From Actinomycetes bacterium (lineage in GTDB: Bacteria; Actinomycetota; Actinomycetes; Propionibacteriales; Propionibacteriaceae): DNA of 7,331 nucleotides. Location of the stretch: positions 1-7,331 of the forward strand of contig JAEZGC010000306.1 in assembly GCA_023437345.1 (NCBI GenBank). Reading direction: 5' to 3'. Shown piece by piece: positions 1-6,048 of this stretch. The position numbers and the translations under genes were made by a program. The notes under the pieces were generated by a model, which had not been told where the DNA came from, made no database searches, and saw nothing but the letters and a program-made list of their open reading frames with translations. How positions within the stretch are numbered: the first letter of the stretch is position 1; each line of letters begins with the position of its first letter.

Positions 1-1
1 C

Positions 2-1087
2 GCCGGGCTGGACGACCTCCATTACCGTCCGGGCTCGGAGGTCACTGCGATCTACACCGTCACCTGGGCAGCCGACGGCGGACCGGACCGGACCGAGCAC
101 CTGCTGGCCACCACCGCCGACGTGGCAGGCGACGCCGTCGCCACCTTGAGCCGCGGTGACCTCACCCTGCGGGTTTGGCGCCACCCCGCCGACCCCCGGC
201 TGCCGGGCCTGGCCCCCGCCTGCGACCCGGCGACCGTCCTGGCGTGGCTGGACGCGGCCCGACCCGGGGCCGCCACCCCGGCAGCCCTCCACGTCGACCT
301 GCTCGCCTACCGACCGCTGCGCCGGGCCGTGCTGCGGGCGAGCGCCGACGACAGCGACTTCTACCTGAAGGTGATGCGCCCCGGGTACGACGACCGGCTC
401 GCCGTGCGCCAGCAACTGCTCGCCGCCGCCGACCTGACGGTCCCGATCCTGGCCCGGCCGGCACCTGGCGTCCTGCTGTCACCGGCGATCCCGGGCGCCT
501 CCCTGGCCCGGGTGCTGGTCGACTGGCAGCGCGGCTCCGCCGCACTGCCCACGGCGGCCGACCTGGTCGCGCTGCTGGACCGGCTCCCGACCGGCGTCCT
601 CGACCTGCCGCGGCGCTCGTCGTGGACCGAGAACCTCGACTTCCACGCCGCTACCGCCCGCCAGCAGTTGCCCTCCGCCACCGAACGGATCGACGCCCTG
701 GTGGGCATCATCGTGAAGGTCCTGGACCGGGGCCGGCACGGCCCGGTGGTCGCCACCCACGGCGACTTCTACGAGGCCAACGTCTTCGTCGACGACGACA
801 TCCTGCGCGTCATCGACATCGACTCTGTCGGGCCGGGGCTGCGCGAGGACGACCTGGCCTGCTGCCTGGCGCACCTGGCCGTGCTGCCCGCCCTCGATCC
901 GGCAGCCTATCCCCGTGTCCCGGAGGTGCTCGACGCCTGGCAGCATGCCTTCGAACGCCGGGTGGACGCCGCCGAGCTGCGCGCCAGGACCGCCGGCGTG
1001 CTGCTCAGCCTGGTCTCCGGCGCCGAACCGGACCAGGCCGAACGCCGCCTCGCGATCGCCGAGCACTTCGCCATCAGCGCGCTGTAG
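2..1087 (+). CDS. APH-fold phosphotransferase (aminoglycoside phosphotransferase / kinase-like family), 5'-truncated by the window edge
   Basis: The reading frame is open from base 2 to the TAG at 1085-1087, so the start lies upstream of the window. A GTG at 122 is in frame, but the 40 codons before it read as continuous protein, so it is not the likely start. In the visible 361 residues, DFYLKVMRP carries a lysine (about residue 123) placed like the ATP-binding lysine of protein-kinase-like folds. HGDFYEAN (253-260) is the Brenner-type catalytic loop, with Asp255 and Asn260. VIDIDSVGPG follows, with Asp272 or Asp274 as the metal-binding Asp that replaces DFG. These features define the APH/choline-kinase superfamily, which phosphorylates small molecules in the cytoplasm. 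The substrate cannot be told from sequence; calling it antibiotic resistance would be unsupported, since most chromosomal actinobacterial members have unknown or metabolic roles. The 114 bases after the stop belong to the next gene's promoter region. Family call firm, function open. Confidence 0.85.
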   Translation, partial: AGLDDLHYRPGSEVTAIYTVTWAADGGPDRTEHLLATTADVAGDAVATLSRGDLTLRVWRHPADPRLPGLAPACDPATVLAWLDAARPGAATPAALHVDLLAYRPLRRAVLRASADDSDFYLKVMRPGYDDRLAVRQQLLAAADLTVPILARPAPGVLLSPAIPGASLARVLVDWQRGSAALPTAADLVALLDRLPTGVLDLPRRSSWTENLDFHAATARQQLPSATERIDALVGIIVKVLDRGRHGPVVATHGDFYEANVFVDDDILRVIDIDSVGPGLREDDLACCLAHLAVLPALDPAAYPRVPEVLDAWQHAFERRVDAAELRARTAGVLLSLVSGAEPDQAERRLAIAEHFAISAL

Positions 1088-1122
1088 CCGCGGCGCGCAC
1101 CACACCCCGGCTCCCGCGCCAG

Positions 1123-1138
1123 ATGAGAGAACTCTCAT
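1123..1138. promoter_or_regulatory. Perfect palindrome (ATGAGAG-AA-CTCTCAT), probable operator upstream of the small exported protein gene
   Basis: Two 7-base arms are perfectly complementary around a 2-base centre. The site lies 63 bases before the ATG at 1202, where a transcription factor would be expected to bind. The same TGAGAG-NN-CTCTCA core recurs at 3703-3720 ahead of the sensor kinase gene. A 2-base loop is too tight for a good RNA hairpin and no T-run follows, so a protein-binding site is more likely than a terminator of the preceding phosphotransferase gene. The binding protein is inferred to be the response regulator encoded at 1574-2239. Confidence 0.6.
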
Positions 1139-1150
1139 TCAGCCGCCGGG

Positions 1151-1176
1151 TTGCCCTCATCCGGCCCGGATAGCGT
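1151..1176 (+). promoter_or_regulatory. Possible regulated promoter with an extra CCCTCAT half-site
   Basis: TAGCGT at 1171-1176 fits the loose actinobacterial -10 pattern TAnnnT and sits 25 bases before the ATG at 1202. The best -35-like element, TTGCCC at 1151-1156, leaves only 14 bases of spacer, which is short and suggests a weak promoter needing an activator. CCCTCAT at 1154-1160 resembles the CTCTCAT arm at 1132-1138 and is exactly 22 bases (about two helical turns) downstream of it, on the same DNA face. This is pattern reading only; no transcription start is known. Confidence 0.3.
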
Positions 1177-1187
1177 GGCAGCGTCAC

Positions 1188-1194
1188 AAGGAGG
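1188..1194 (+). promoter_or_regulatory. Strong ribosome binding site AAGGAGG fixing the start at 1202
   Basis: AAGGAGG is separated by 7 bases from the ATG at 1202. An earlier in-frame start at 1151 would add 17 residues ahead of the signal peptide and would place this Shine-Dalgarno sequence inside the coding region, so 1202 is the preferred start. Confidence 0.85.
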
Positions 1195-1201
1195 CCATCT
1201 C

Positions 1202-1561
1202 ATGCCACTGTCGAAGTCAGCCATCGCCTGGGCGGTGTCGGGCGCCCTCGGCGTCGGCACCTGCGTCGCCGGCGTCACAGCACTCGCCGCGATGACCCCG
1301 GCCAACGCCGATCCGCGCCCGGCGATCACCGTCGGCGCGCCGGGTGAGGCGAGCCCCACCCCGAGCCCGAGCGGCTCCCCCACGATGACCGCGACCACAG
1401 CACCCACCGCGAAGACGTCGGCCACTGCCACGACGGCCCCCACCGCCACGACGACGGTGTCACCGCGGACGCCGAAGACCCCGGCCAGCCCGAAGACCCC
1501 CAAGAGCCCGCCGAGCCCGGTCAGCCCGGCCTCGCCGCGCAGCGCCGACTCCGGCGACTGA
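1202..1561 (+). CDS. Small exported protein with Pro/Thr/Ser/Ala-rich mature part, function unknown
   Basis: The product is 119 residues. Residues 1-36 look like a Sec signal peptide: Lys5, a hydrophobic Ala/Val/Gly/Leu core (about 7-30), then the AxA-type site Ala34-Asn35-Ala36 before Asp37. If it is not cleaved, the same segment would be a single membrane anchor. The remaining 83 residues are low complexity, with no aromatic residues, Leu or Cys. A Thr/Ala section (about 60-88) is followed by a Pro/Ser/Lys section with PKTP and SPKTPK motifs and a short Ser/Asp tail. Such regions are usually extended and surface-exposed, and Thr/Pro-rich stretches can be O-mannosylated in actinobacteria. 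I recognise no domain. The gene is convergent with the response regulator gene, with 12 bases between stops, and shares an upstream palindrome with the sensor kinase gene. It is therefore probably a target or accessory partner of that two-component system. The export call is good; the role is inference. Confidence 0.8.
   Translation: MPLSKSAIAWAVSGALGVGTCVAGVTALAAMTPANADPRPAITVGAPGEASPTPSPSGSPTMTATTAPTAKTSATATTAPTATTTVSPRTPKTPASPKTPKSPPSPVSPASPRSADSGD
1427..1500 (+). repeat. Low-complexity coding repeats with an 18-base step inside the small exported protein gene
   Basis: GCCACGACG occurs at 1427-1435 and 1445-1453, 18 bases apart. CCGAAGACCCC occurs at 1472-1482 and 1490-1500, also 18 bases apart. 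Both keep the frame (six codons) and encode repeated Ala/Thr and Pro-Lys-Thr-Pro units. They are imperfect short tandem repeats of the kind that change length by slippage, so the number of units may vary between strains. Confidence 0.55.
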
Positions 1562-1573
1562 TCCCGGGTCGGC

Positions 1574-2239
1574 TCAAACCAGCCGGTACCCCATCCCGCG
1601 GACGGTCTCGAACCGGTCGGCGCCCAGCTTGCGCCGCAGGTACCTGACGTAGACGTCGACGACGTTCGACCCCGGATCGAAGTCGTACCCCCACGCGCCC
1701 GACAGCAGCTGCTCGCGGCTCAGGACGTGGCCAGGGTTGCGCAGGAACATCTCGGCGAGGGTGAACTCCCGTGCCGTCAGGTCGACCGTCCTGCCGTCCA
1801 CCGAGGCCCGGCGGGTGCGCAGGTCGAGCGACAGGGCACCGTGGGTCAGCACCATGGCGCCGCCGTTCGGTCCCGGCGTCTCGGTGCGCAGGCGCAGCTG
1901 GATGCGGGCCAACAGTTCGTCGAAGCTGAACGGTTTGGGCATGTAGTCGTCGGCCCCGGACTGCAGCCCCGCCACGGTGTCGGCCACCGACGAGCGCGCG
2001 GTCAACATGATGACGGGGATCGTGACTCCTTGCCCGCGCAGGCGCGAGAGCACCTCGAACCCGTCGATGTCCGGCAGCCCGATGTCCAGGACCATCAGGT
2101 CGGCCTCGCCGGCCACCGCCAGCTGGACCGCCGCCACCCCGGACGGCTCCACGAGCGTGGCGAACCCGGCGGCCTTGAGCCCCTTGGCGATGAAGGCGGC
2201 GATCCGCGGCTCGTCCTCCACGATCAGGATCTGGCTCAC
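1574..2239 (-). CDS. Two-component response regulator, OmpR/PhoB family
   Basis: This 221-residue cytoplasmic DNA-binding regulator is activated by phosphotransfer from the neighbouring kinase. The receiver domain (about 3-115) has the acidic pair Glu8-Asp9, phospho-acceptor Asp52 in VLDIGLPD, switch Thr80 in MLTAR and Lys102 in PKPF, so all catalytic positions are intact. The C-terminal winged helix (about 128-221) shows the usual family landmarks: LTAREFTLAEMFLRNPG, VLSREQLL, VVDVYVRYLRRKLG and the final GMGYRLV. Length is normal. The start is GTG at 2239, within a GTGA overlap with the kinase stop and preceded by a GAGGAGGAG ribosome site, so the two proteins are probably made together by translational coupling. 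The palindromes upstream of the kinase gene (3703-3720) and the small exported protein gene (1123-1138) are the natural candidates for its binding sites. The closest named type (MprA, CutR, TcrA or similar) cannot be fixed by eye. Confidence 0.95.
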   Translation of the reverse strand: MSQILIVEDEPRIAAFIAKGLKAAGFATLVEPSGVAAVQLAVAGEADLMVLDIGLPDIDGFEVLSRLRGQGVTIPVIMLTARSSVADTVAGLQSGADDYMPKPFSFDELLARIQLRLRTETPGPNGGAMVLTHGALSLDLRTRRASVDGRTVDLTAREFTLAEMFLRNPGHVLSREQLLSGAWGYDFDPGSNVVDVYVRYLRRKLGADRFETVRGMGYRLV

Positions 2240-3663
2240 GGCTCCTCCTCCTGCTGGACCTGCGCTGCAGCCGGGATGACCAGGGTGAACCTGCTGCCCA
2301 CCCCCGGCACCGACGCCACGTCAAGCCTGCCATGGTGGGCCCTGGCTATCGACGTGACGATGTTGAGGCCCAACCCGGTTCCCTTCCCGGCCGGGCCGGT
2401 CACCTTGCGGCCGAGGATCCGCTCACGGTCCTCCTCGGCGATCCCCACCCCCTCGTCGCGCACCCACAGCGACAGCTCGCCGTCCTTCAGGCGGCTGCCG
2501 ATCGCCACCCGAGACCCCTCGGCCGAGTACTGGACCGCGTTGGCCGCCAGTTGCAGCAGGGCCTGGGCCACCCGCTGCGGGTCGAGCTCGACCTCGGCGT
2601 CGGCGAGTTCGTCGAGCAGCCAGTGCCGGTCCCCCAGCGTGCTCGCCTTGGCCAGGGTCTCGTCCACCAGCCGGGCGACGTCGGTCGGCCGGGGCTGGAC
2701 GAAGTCGGGCTGGTCGGCCTTGGCCAGGGTGAGCAGGTCGTCGACCATCCGCCGCATCCGTTCCAGCTCGTCCAGCACCAGCGACCTGGTGGCGGCGACC
2801 TCGGCCGGGTCGGACGCGTCCAGCAGCTCGAGGTGGCCGCGAACGATGGTGAGCGGCGTCCGCAGTTCGTGGCCGACGTCGTCGAGCAGTTCCCGCTGGC
2901 CGGCCAGCGACCCCTCCAGCCGGTCGAGCATGTGGTTGACGGTGGTCGCCAGCGCCGACAGGTCATCGTTGCCGCGGACCGGGATGCGCTGGGTGATGTC
3001 GGTGTCGGTGATCCGCTCGGCGGTCTGGCTCATCCAGCTGAGCGGCCGCAGCAGCCGGCCCACAAAGAGCCAGATCAGCATCGACACCAGCAGGAGCGAT
3101 CCCAGCGCGACCAGCCCGTAGGTGACGTAGACGGTCTGCAGCACCGTCCGCTCCGCCGCCATGTCGGCCACCCGCACCAGCGCGCCGGTGTCCTCGGTGG
3201 CGGCGAACCGGACCGGGACCACTATGTAGCGGTAGTCGCGCAGGGCCGTGACGAGCTCGCCCTGGGACACCTGCGGGCTGTTGGCCAACGGCAGGACCGC
3301 AGCCACAAGTTCGGGGTCGTCCTCCGGACGCAGTTCGACGCCGGCTTGCGCCGTCCAGCGGATCCGGTCGCCCACGATGGCGAAGGACCCCTCCGAGGGC
3401 GGCAGGACGGCTCGCTGCATCACCACCCGCAGCAGCGGCTCCGCTCCGGTGAACGGCTTGCCGGTGGCCGGGTCGTTGCCGCCGGCGAGGACGGCCACCT
3501 CGTCGGCGGCCCGGGCCAGGTCGGCGGTCACCCGGTTGGTGGTGCCGATGTAGCCCTGCACGTAGATGACGATGCCGGAGAGCAACAGCGCCAGCCCGGT
3601 GAGCACCATGACGGCCACGATGACGCGCGCCCGGATGCTGAGCGACGTCTTATGGGCGGCCAT
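2236..3663 (-). CDS. Membrane sensor histidine kinase with HAMP domain, partner of the OmpR-family regulator
   Basis: The 475-residue protein senses an extracytoplasmic signal and phosphorylates the downstream regulator. Order of parts: short cytoplasmic N-terminus, TM1 (about 14-35), an extracellular sensor region of about 145 residues with no recognised fold, TM2 (about 183-201), HAMP linker (about 202-254), and dimerisation domain with DVGHELRTPL (phospho-acceptor His265). The HATPase domain follows, with N-box Asn375 in QLAANAVQYS, G1 DEGVGI (403-408) and G2 GKGTGLGL (426-433). The F-box stretch between G1 and G2 is atypical: RERILGRKV without the usual Phe residues. The ATG at 3663 is chosen because AGGA precedes it with 7 bases of spacing. 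An in-frame ATG at 3738 would add 25 residues, has no ribosome site, and would bring the palindrome at 3703-3720 into the coding region. The gene precedes the regulator gene, which is the less common order, and overlaps it by GTGA. Confidence 0.93.
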   Translation of the reverse strand: MAAHKTSLSIRARVIVAVMVLTGLALLLSGIVIYVQGYIGTTNRVTADLARAADEVAVLAGGNDPATGKPFTGAEPLLRVVMQRAVLPPSEGSFAIVGDRIRWTAQAGVELRPEDDPELVAAVLPLANSPQVSQGELVTALRDYRYIVVPVRFAATEDTGALVRVADMAAERTVLQTVYVTYGLVALGSLLLVSMLIWLFVGRLLRPLSWMSQTAERITDTDITQRIPVRGNDDLSALATTVNHMLDRLEGSLAGQRELLDDVGHELRTPLTIVRGHLELLDASDPAEVAATRSLVLDELERMRRMVDDLLTLAKADQPDFVQPRPTDVARLVDETLAKASTLGDRHWLLDELADAEVELDPQRVAQALLQLAANAVQYSAEGSRVAIGSRLKDGELSLWVRDEGVGIAEEDRERILGRKVTGPAGKGTGLGLNIVTSIARAHHGRLDVASVPGVGSRFTLVIPAAAQVQQEEEP

Positions 3664-3702
3664 GGCCCCATCCTGCCGGACGCGGCCTGCGAAACTGCCG
3701 CC

Positions 3703-3720
3703 GGTGAGAGGACTCTCACC
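3703..3720. promoter_or_regulatory. Perfect palindrome (GGTGAGAG-NN-CTCTCACC), probable operator of the two-component operon
   Basis: Two perfectly complementary 8-base arms flank a 2-base centre in the 78-base gap between hspR and the sensor kinase gene, 39 bases before the kinase ATG. The TGAGAG-NN-CTCTCA core matches the palindrome at 1123-1138. Sharing between two promoters next to one regulator pair suggests a binding site of that regulator, giving autoregulation. Alternative: flanking GCGGC (3724-3728) and GCCGC (3697-3701) are also complementary, so an RNA hairpin after hspR with an internal loop is possible, though only a three-base T run follows it. Confidence 0.6.
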
Positions 3721-3741
3721 CGCGCGGCCGCTGACCATGCG

Positions 3742-4164
3742 TTACCGGGTGATCGCCCGCAACGGCCGGGGACGTGACCCGCCGAGGTGCACTTCGCCGG
3801 TTCTCGCAGCAGTAAACAGGCGGGTCTCGCCGGCGCTGCTGTGCAGGTGCTCGGCGAGGCTGGTGAGCTGGGCCACCTGCTCCTGCAAGGCTTCCAGCTC
3901 CGATTCGAGGGCGAGGATCCGCCGGATCCCCTCGAGGTTGATGCCCTCGGTCTGGGAGAGGAACTGGATGTGGCGCAGGCGGGCGATGTCGCGCAGCGAG
4001 TAGCGCCGGCCACGGCCACGGCTACGTCCGGGCACCACCAGTCCGAGGCGGTCGTAGCCGCGCAGCGTCTGCGGGTGCATCTCCGCCAGCTGGGCGGCCA
4101 CCGAGATCACGAAGATCGGCGCGTCCGGGTCGATCCGGTCCGGCAGCCGACCCTCGCGGCTCAT
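3742..4164 (-). CDS. hspR: Heat-shock repressor HspR, MerR family
   Basis: The 140-residue protein is the transcriptional repressor of the dnaK operon. It binds HAIR inverted repeats (known for the family), and in Streptomyces it uses DnaK as co-repressor, so repression lifts when DnaK is occupied with unfolded proteins. The MerR helix-turn-helix spans about 17-57: IFVISVAAQLAEMHPQTLR, then YDRLGLVVPGRSRGRGRRYS. The second helical element GINLEGIRRIL follows at about 74-84, and a short dimerising coiled coil (LESELEALQEQVAQL) at about 86-100. HspR lacks the small-ligand domain of classical MerR proteins, as seen here. The last 30 residues have no recognised motif. The ATG lies in an ATGA overlap with the dnaJ stop, with GGAGGA 6 bases upstream; the stop is TAA. 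Position as the last gene of dnaK-grpE-dnaJ-hspR supports the call. Its HAIR operator would lie upstream of dnaK, outside the window; I saw none inside. Confidence 0.95.
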   Translation of the reverse strand: MSREGRLPDRIDPDAPIFVISVAAQLAEMHPQTLRGYDRLGLVVPGRSRGRGRRYSLRDIARLRHIQFLSQTEGINLEGIRRILALESELEALQEQVAQLTSLAEHLHSSAGETRLFTAARTGEVHLGGSRPRPLRAITR

Positions 4165-5309
4165 CGGGCGTCCTCCAGCAACCTGGCGCGCGGGTCGCCC
4201 CCTCCGGCCAGGTCGGCGTAGCTGCGCAACGCGTCGGCGGCCTCCGGGGGCAGCGCCTTCGGCACCTGCACCTCGACGGTCACCAGCAGGTCTCCCGCCT
4301 CACCGCGGGCGTTCGGCGCCCCCTTGCCCGACACCCGGAAGGTGCGTCCGCTCGGGGTGCCGGCGGGAATCCTGAGCCGCACCCGGCCGCCGGCAAGGGT
4401 GGGGACGTCGATCTCGGCGCCCAGGGCCGCCTCTGCGAAGGTGACCGGGACCGTCACCGTGAGCTGGTGGCCCTTTCGTCCGAACACCTTGTGCCGCCGG
4501 ACGTGGACGGTCACGTACAGGTCGCCTGCGGCCCCCGAGTTCTCCCCCGGGGAACCCTTGCCGGTGAGCCGGATCCGCTGGCCGTCCAGCACGCCGGGGG
4601 GAATCCTCACCTGCATGCTGCGGGTGGACTGGCCCCGTCCGGAGCCCGCGCAGGTCGGGCACGGGTCCTCGATCACCAGGCCGCGGCCGTGGCACTCACG
4701 GCACGGCTCGCTGATCGAGAACATGCCGCCCGAGGTGGAGGTCTGCATCCCGCTGCCCTGGCAGGTCCGGCAGACCTTCGGCATGGTGCCGGCCTTCGCG
4801 CCGGTGCCGTGGCAGGTCTCGCACGGGGCCTCGGAGACGGTCTGCATGGTGACCGTGGTGCCCTCGACAGCCTGGACGAAGTCGATGGTCACCTCGCCCT
4901 CGATGTCGGTCCCCCGGCGCGGGCCGCGGGTCGGCCCGGTCCGCCGTCCGCCGGCGCCGCTGAACAGGCCGCCGAACAGGTCGCCGAGGTTGGCGTCGCC
5001 GACATTGCGGAACAGGTCGTCCATCGACGGCCCGGCCGTCCCCTGGCCGGGCCTGGGGAACCGGAACCCGCCGCCGAACAGGCTGCGGGCGTCGTCGTAC
5101 TCCTTGCGCTTGGCCGGGTCGGACAGCACGTCGTTGGCCTCGGTGACCTCCTTGAAGCGGCGCTCCGCCTCAGGGTTGTGCTGGTTGGCGTCCGGGTGGA
5201 GTTCCCGGGCCAGCTTGCGGAAGGCCTTCTTGATCTCGTCCGGCTTGGCGTCGGAGGAGACGCCGAGGACCTTGTAGTAGTCCTTCTCGAGCCAGTCCTT
5301 CGTGCTCAT
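4161..5309 (-). CDS. dnaJ: Type I Hsp40 co-chaperone DnaJ
   Basis: The 382-residue cytoplasmic co-chaperone delivers unfolded substrates to DnaK and stimulates its ATPase. The J domain (about 10-75) has the essential His38-Pro39-Asp40. A Gly/Phe-rich linker follows (about 77-120, with FGGGF and LFGGLF). The zinc domain (163-224) contains four intact motifs, CETCHGTG, CRTCQGSG, CRECHGRG and CPTCAGSG, binding two Zn ions in the family. The substrate-binding beta domains (about 228-350) include the typical GSPGENSGAAGDLYV segment. The N-terminus KDWLEKDYYKVLGV and the operon position match the DnaJ1 copy of actinobacteria, which often have a second, unlinked DnaJ elsewhere. The ATG at 5309 has AGGAGG 4 bases upstream and follows the grpE stop by 22 bases. 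The stop overlaps the hspR ATG. No unusual residue was seen. Confidence 0.97.
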   Translation of the reverse strand: MSTKDWLEKDYYKVLGVSSDAKPDEIKKAFRKLARELHPDANQHNPEAERRFKEVTEANDVLSDPAKRKEYDDARSLFGGGFRFPRPGQGTAGPSMDDLFRNVGDANLGDLFGGLFSGAGGRRTGPTRGPRRGTDIEGEVTIDFVQAVEGTTVTMQTVSEAPCETCHGTGAKAGTMPKVCRTCQGSGMQTSTSGGMFSISEPCRECHGRGLVIEDPCPTCAGSGRGQSTRSMQVRIPPGVLDGQRIRLTGKGSPGENSGAAGDLYVTVHVRRHKVFGRKGHQLTVTVPVTFAEAALGAEIDVPTLAGGRVRLRIPAGTPSGRTFRVSGKGAPNARGEAGDLLVTVEVQVPKALPPEAADALRSYADLAGGGDPRARLLEDAR

Positions 5310-5331
5310 CGCGCCTCCTCTCGTCGCTTCG

Positions 5332-6044
5332 TCAGGACGGGTCCGCCACAGCGACCCGCGCCGGGCGCAGCACCCGCTCGTTGAGCCTGACGCCCTTCTG
5401 GATGATCGCAGAGATCGTCGTCTCGGTGATCTCGTCCTCGCCCTGCCAGGGCATGTGCATCAGGGCCTCGTGGACATGCGGGTCGAACGCCTCGCCCACC
5501 TCGCCGAACACCTCGAGGCCGTACTTGGCGGCCACCTTCTCCAGTTCGTCGGCGACCAGCTTGAAGCCCCCGACCAGCTCCTCGTGCTCACGGGCGGCCT
5601 CGATGCTGTCCAGGACCGGCAGCAGGTCGAGCACCACGGCTTCGATCCCTGCTGTTTTCGACAATCCACGGTCGCGATCGACCCGCTTCTTGTAGTTGGC
5701 GTACTCGGCCTGGAGCCGCTGCAGGTCGGCGGTGCGCTCGGCGACCATCTCCTCCATCTCGGACACCTTGGCCGCGAAGACCGGGTCCTGGGGCCCGCCC
5801 TCCTGCGCGGCCGGACCGTCGCCTGGTGCAGCCGGACCGCCCGCGGTGGTGCGGGGGGCGCCGGTGTGCGGGTCGATCCGTCGCCGGTCGCGGAAGGTCG
5901 GACCCGACTGACGCTCCTGGCCCGGGTCGGCAGCGGGCTGTTCCTGGCCCGCCGCAGCCTCCGGAGCGGCCGGGTCGGCCACCCCGGGGGCGTCGTCGGG
6001 AGTCCCGGGAGTCTCGGGGGTCTCCTGGGGACCAGTCGGCTGGC

Positions 6045-6048
<4 letters not shown>
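5332..6048 (-). CDS. grpE: Nucleotide exchange factor GrpE
   Basis: The 238-residue protein releases ADP from DnaK, resetting the chaperone cycle; in the family it works as a dimer. Residues 1-90 are a Pro/Gly/Ala/Glu-rich, probably disordered extension with no motif, which makes this GrpE longer than the E. coli protein. A helical coiled-coil section follows (about 92-155, KVSEMEEMVAERTADLQRL then YANYKKRVDRD). The C-terminal beta domain carries the GrpE signature from FDPHVHEALMHMP (188-200) to IIQKGVRLNERVLRPARVAV (216-234). The start is GTG at 6048, overlapping the dnaK TGA as GTGA, with AAGGAAG 4 bases upstream, so translation is probably coupled to dnaK. The TGA stop is 22 bases before dnaJ. 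Confidence 0.96.

Noticed and set aside
145..151. CTTGAGC as a HAIR (HspR operator) half-site
   Set aside because: It lies inside the phosphotransferase coding region and no matching inverted arm follows at the expected distance.
479..1138. Minus-strand 219-codon frame opposite the phosphotransferase gene
   Set aside because: No motif, Gly/Val/Gln-rich antisense shadow, and its 5' end runs through the intergenic palindrome.
175..1173. Alternative plus-strand frame of 332 codons overlapping the phosphotransferase gene
   Set aside because: Its translation is an Arg/Pro/Ala-rich off-frame product, whereas the frame open from base 2 carries the APH catalytic motifs.
1151..1201. Earlier start for the small exported protein at 1151
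   Set aside because: It would put a non-typical extension before the signal peptide and bury the AAGGAGG site at 1188-1194, which sits correctly before the ATG at 1202.
1562..1573. Shared terminator between the convergent small protein and regulator genes
   Set aside because: The gap is only 12 bases and I see no stem-loop with a T-run there.
1727..3777. Long plus-strand open frames (464 codons from 1727, 481 codons from 2332) opposite the regulator and kinase genes
   Set aside because: They are antisense shadows caused by the high GC content. Their translations are rich in Arg, Ser, Gly and His without any domain, while the minus strand encodes complete, well-conserved proteins.
4324..5384. 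Plus-strand open frames of about 300 codons opposite dnaJ
   Set aside because: dnaJ on the minus strand is unambiguous with all motifs; the opposite frames show no motif and no ribosome site.
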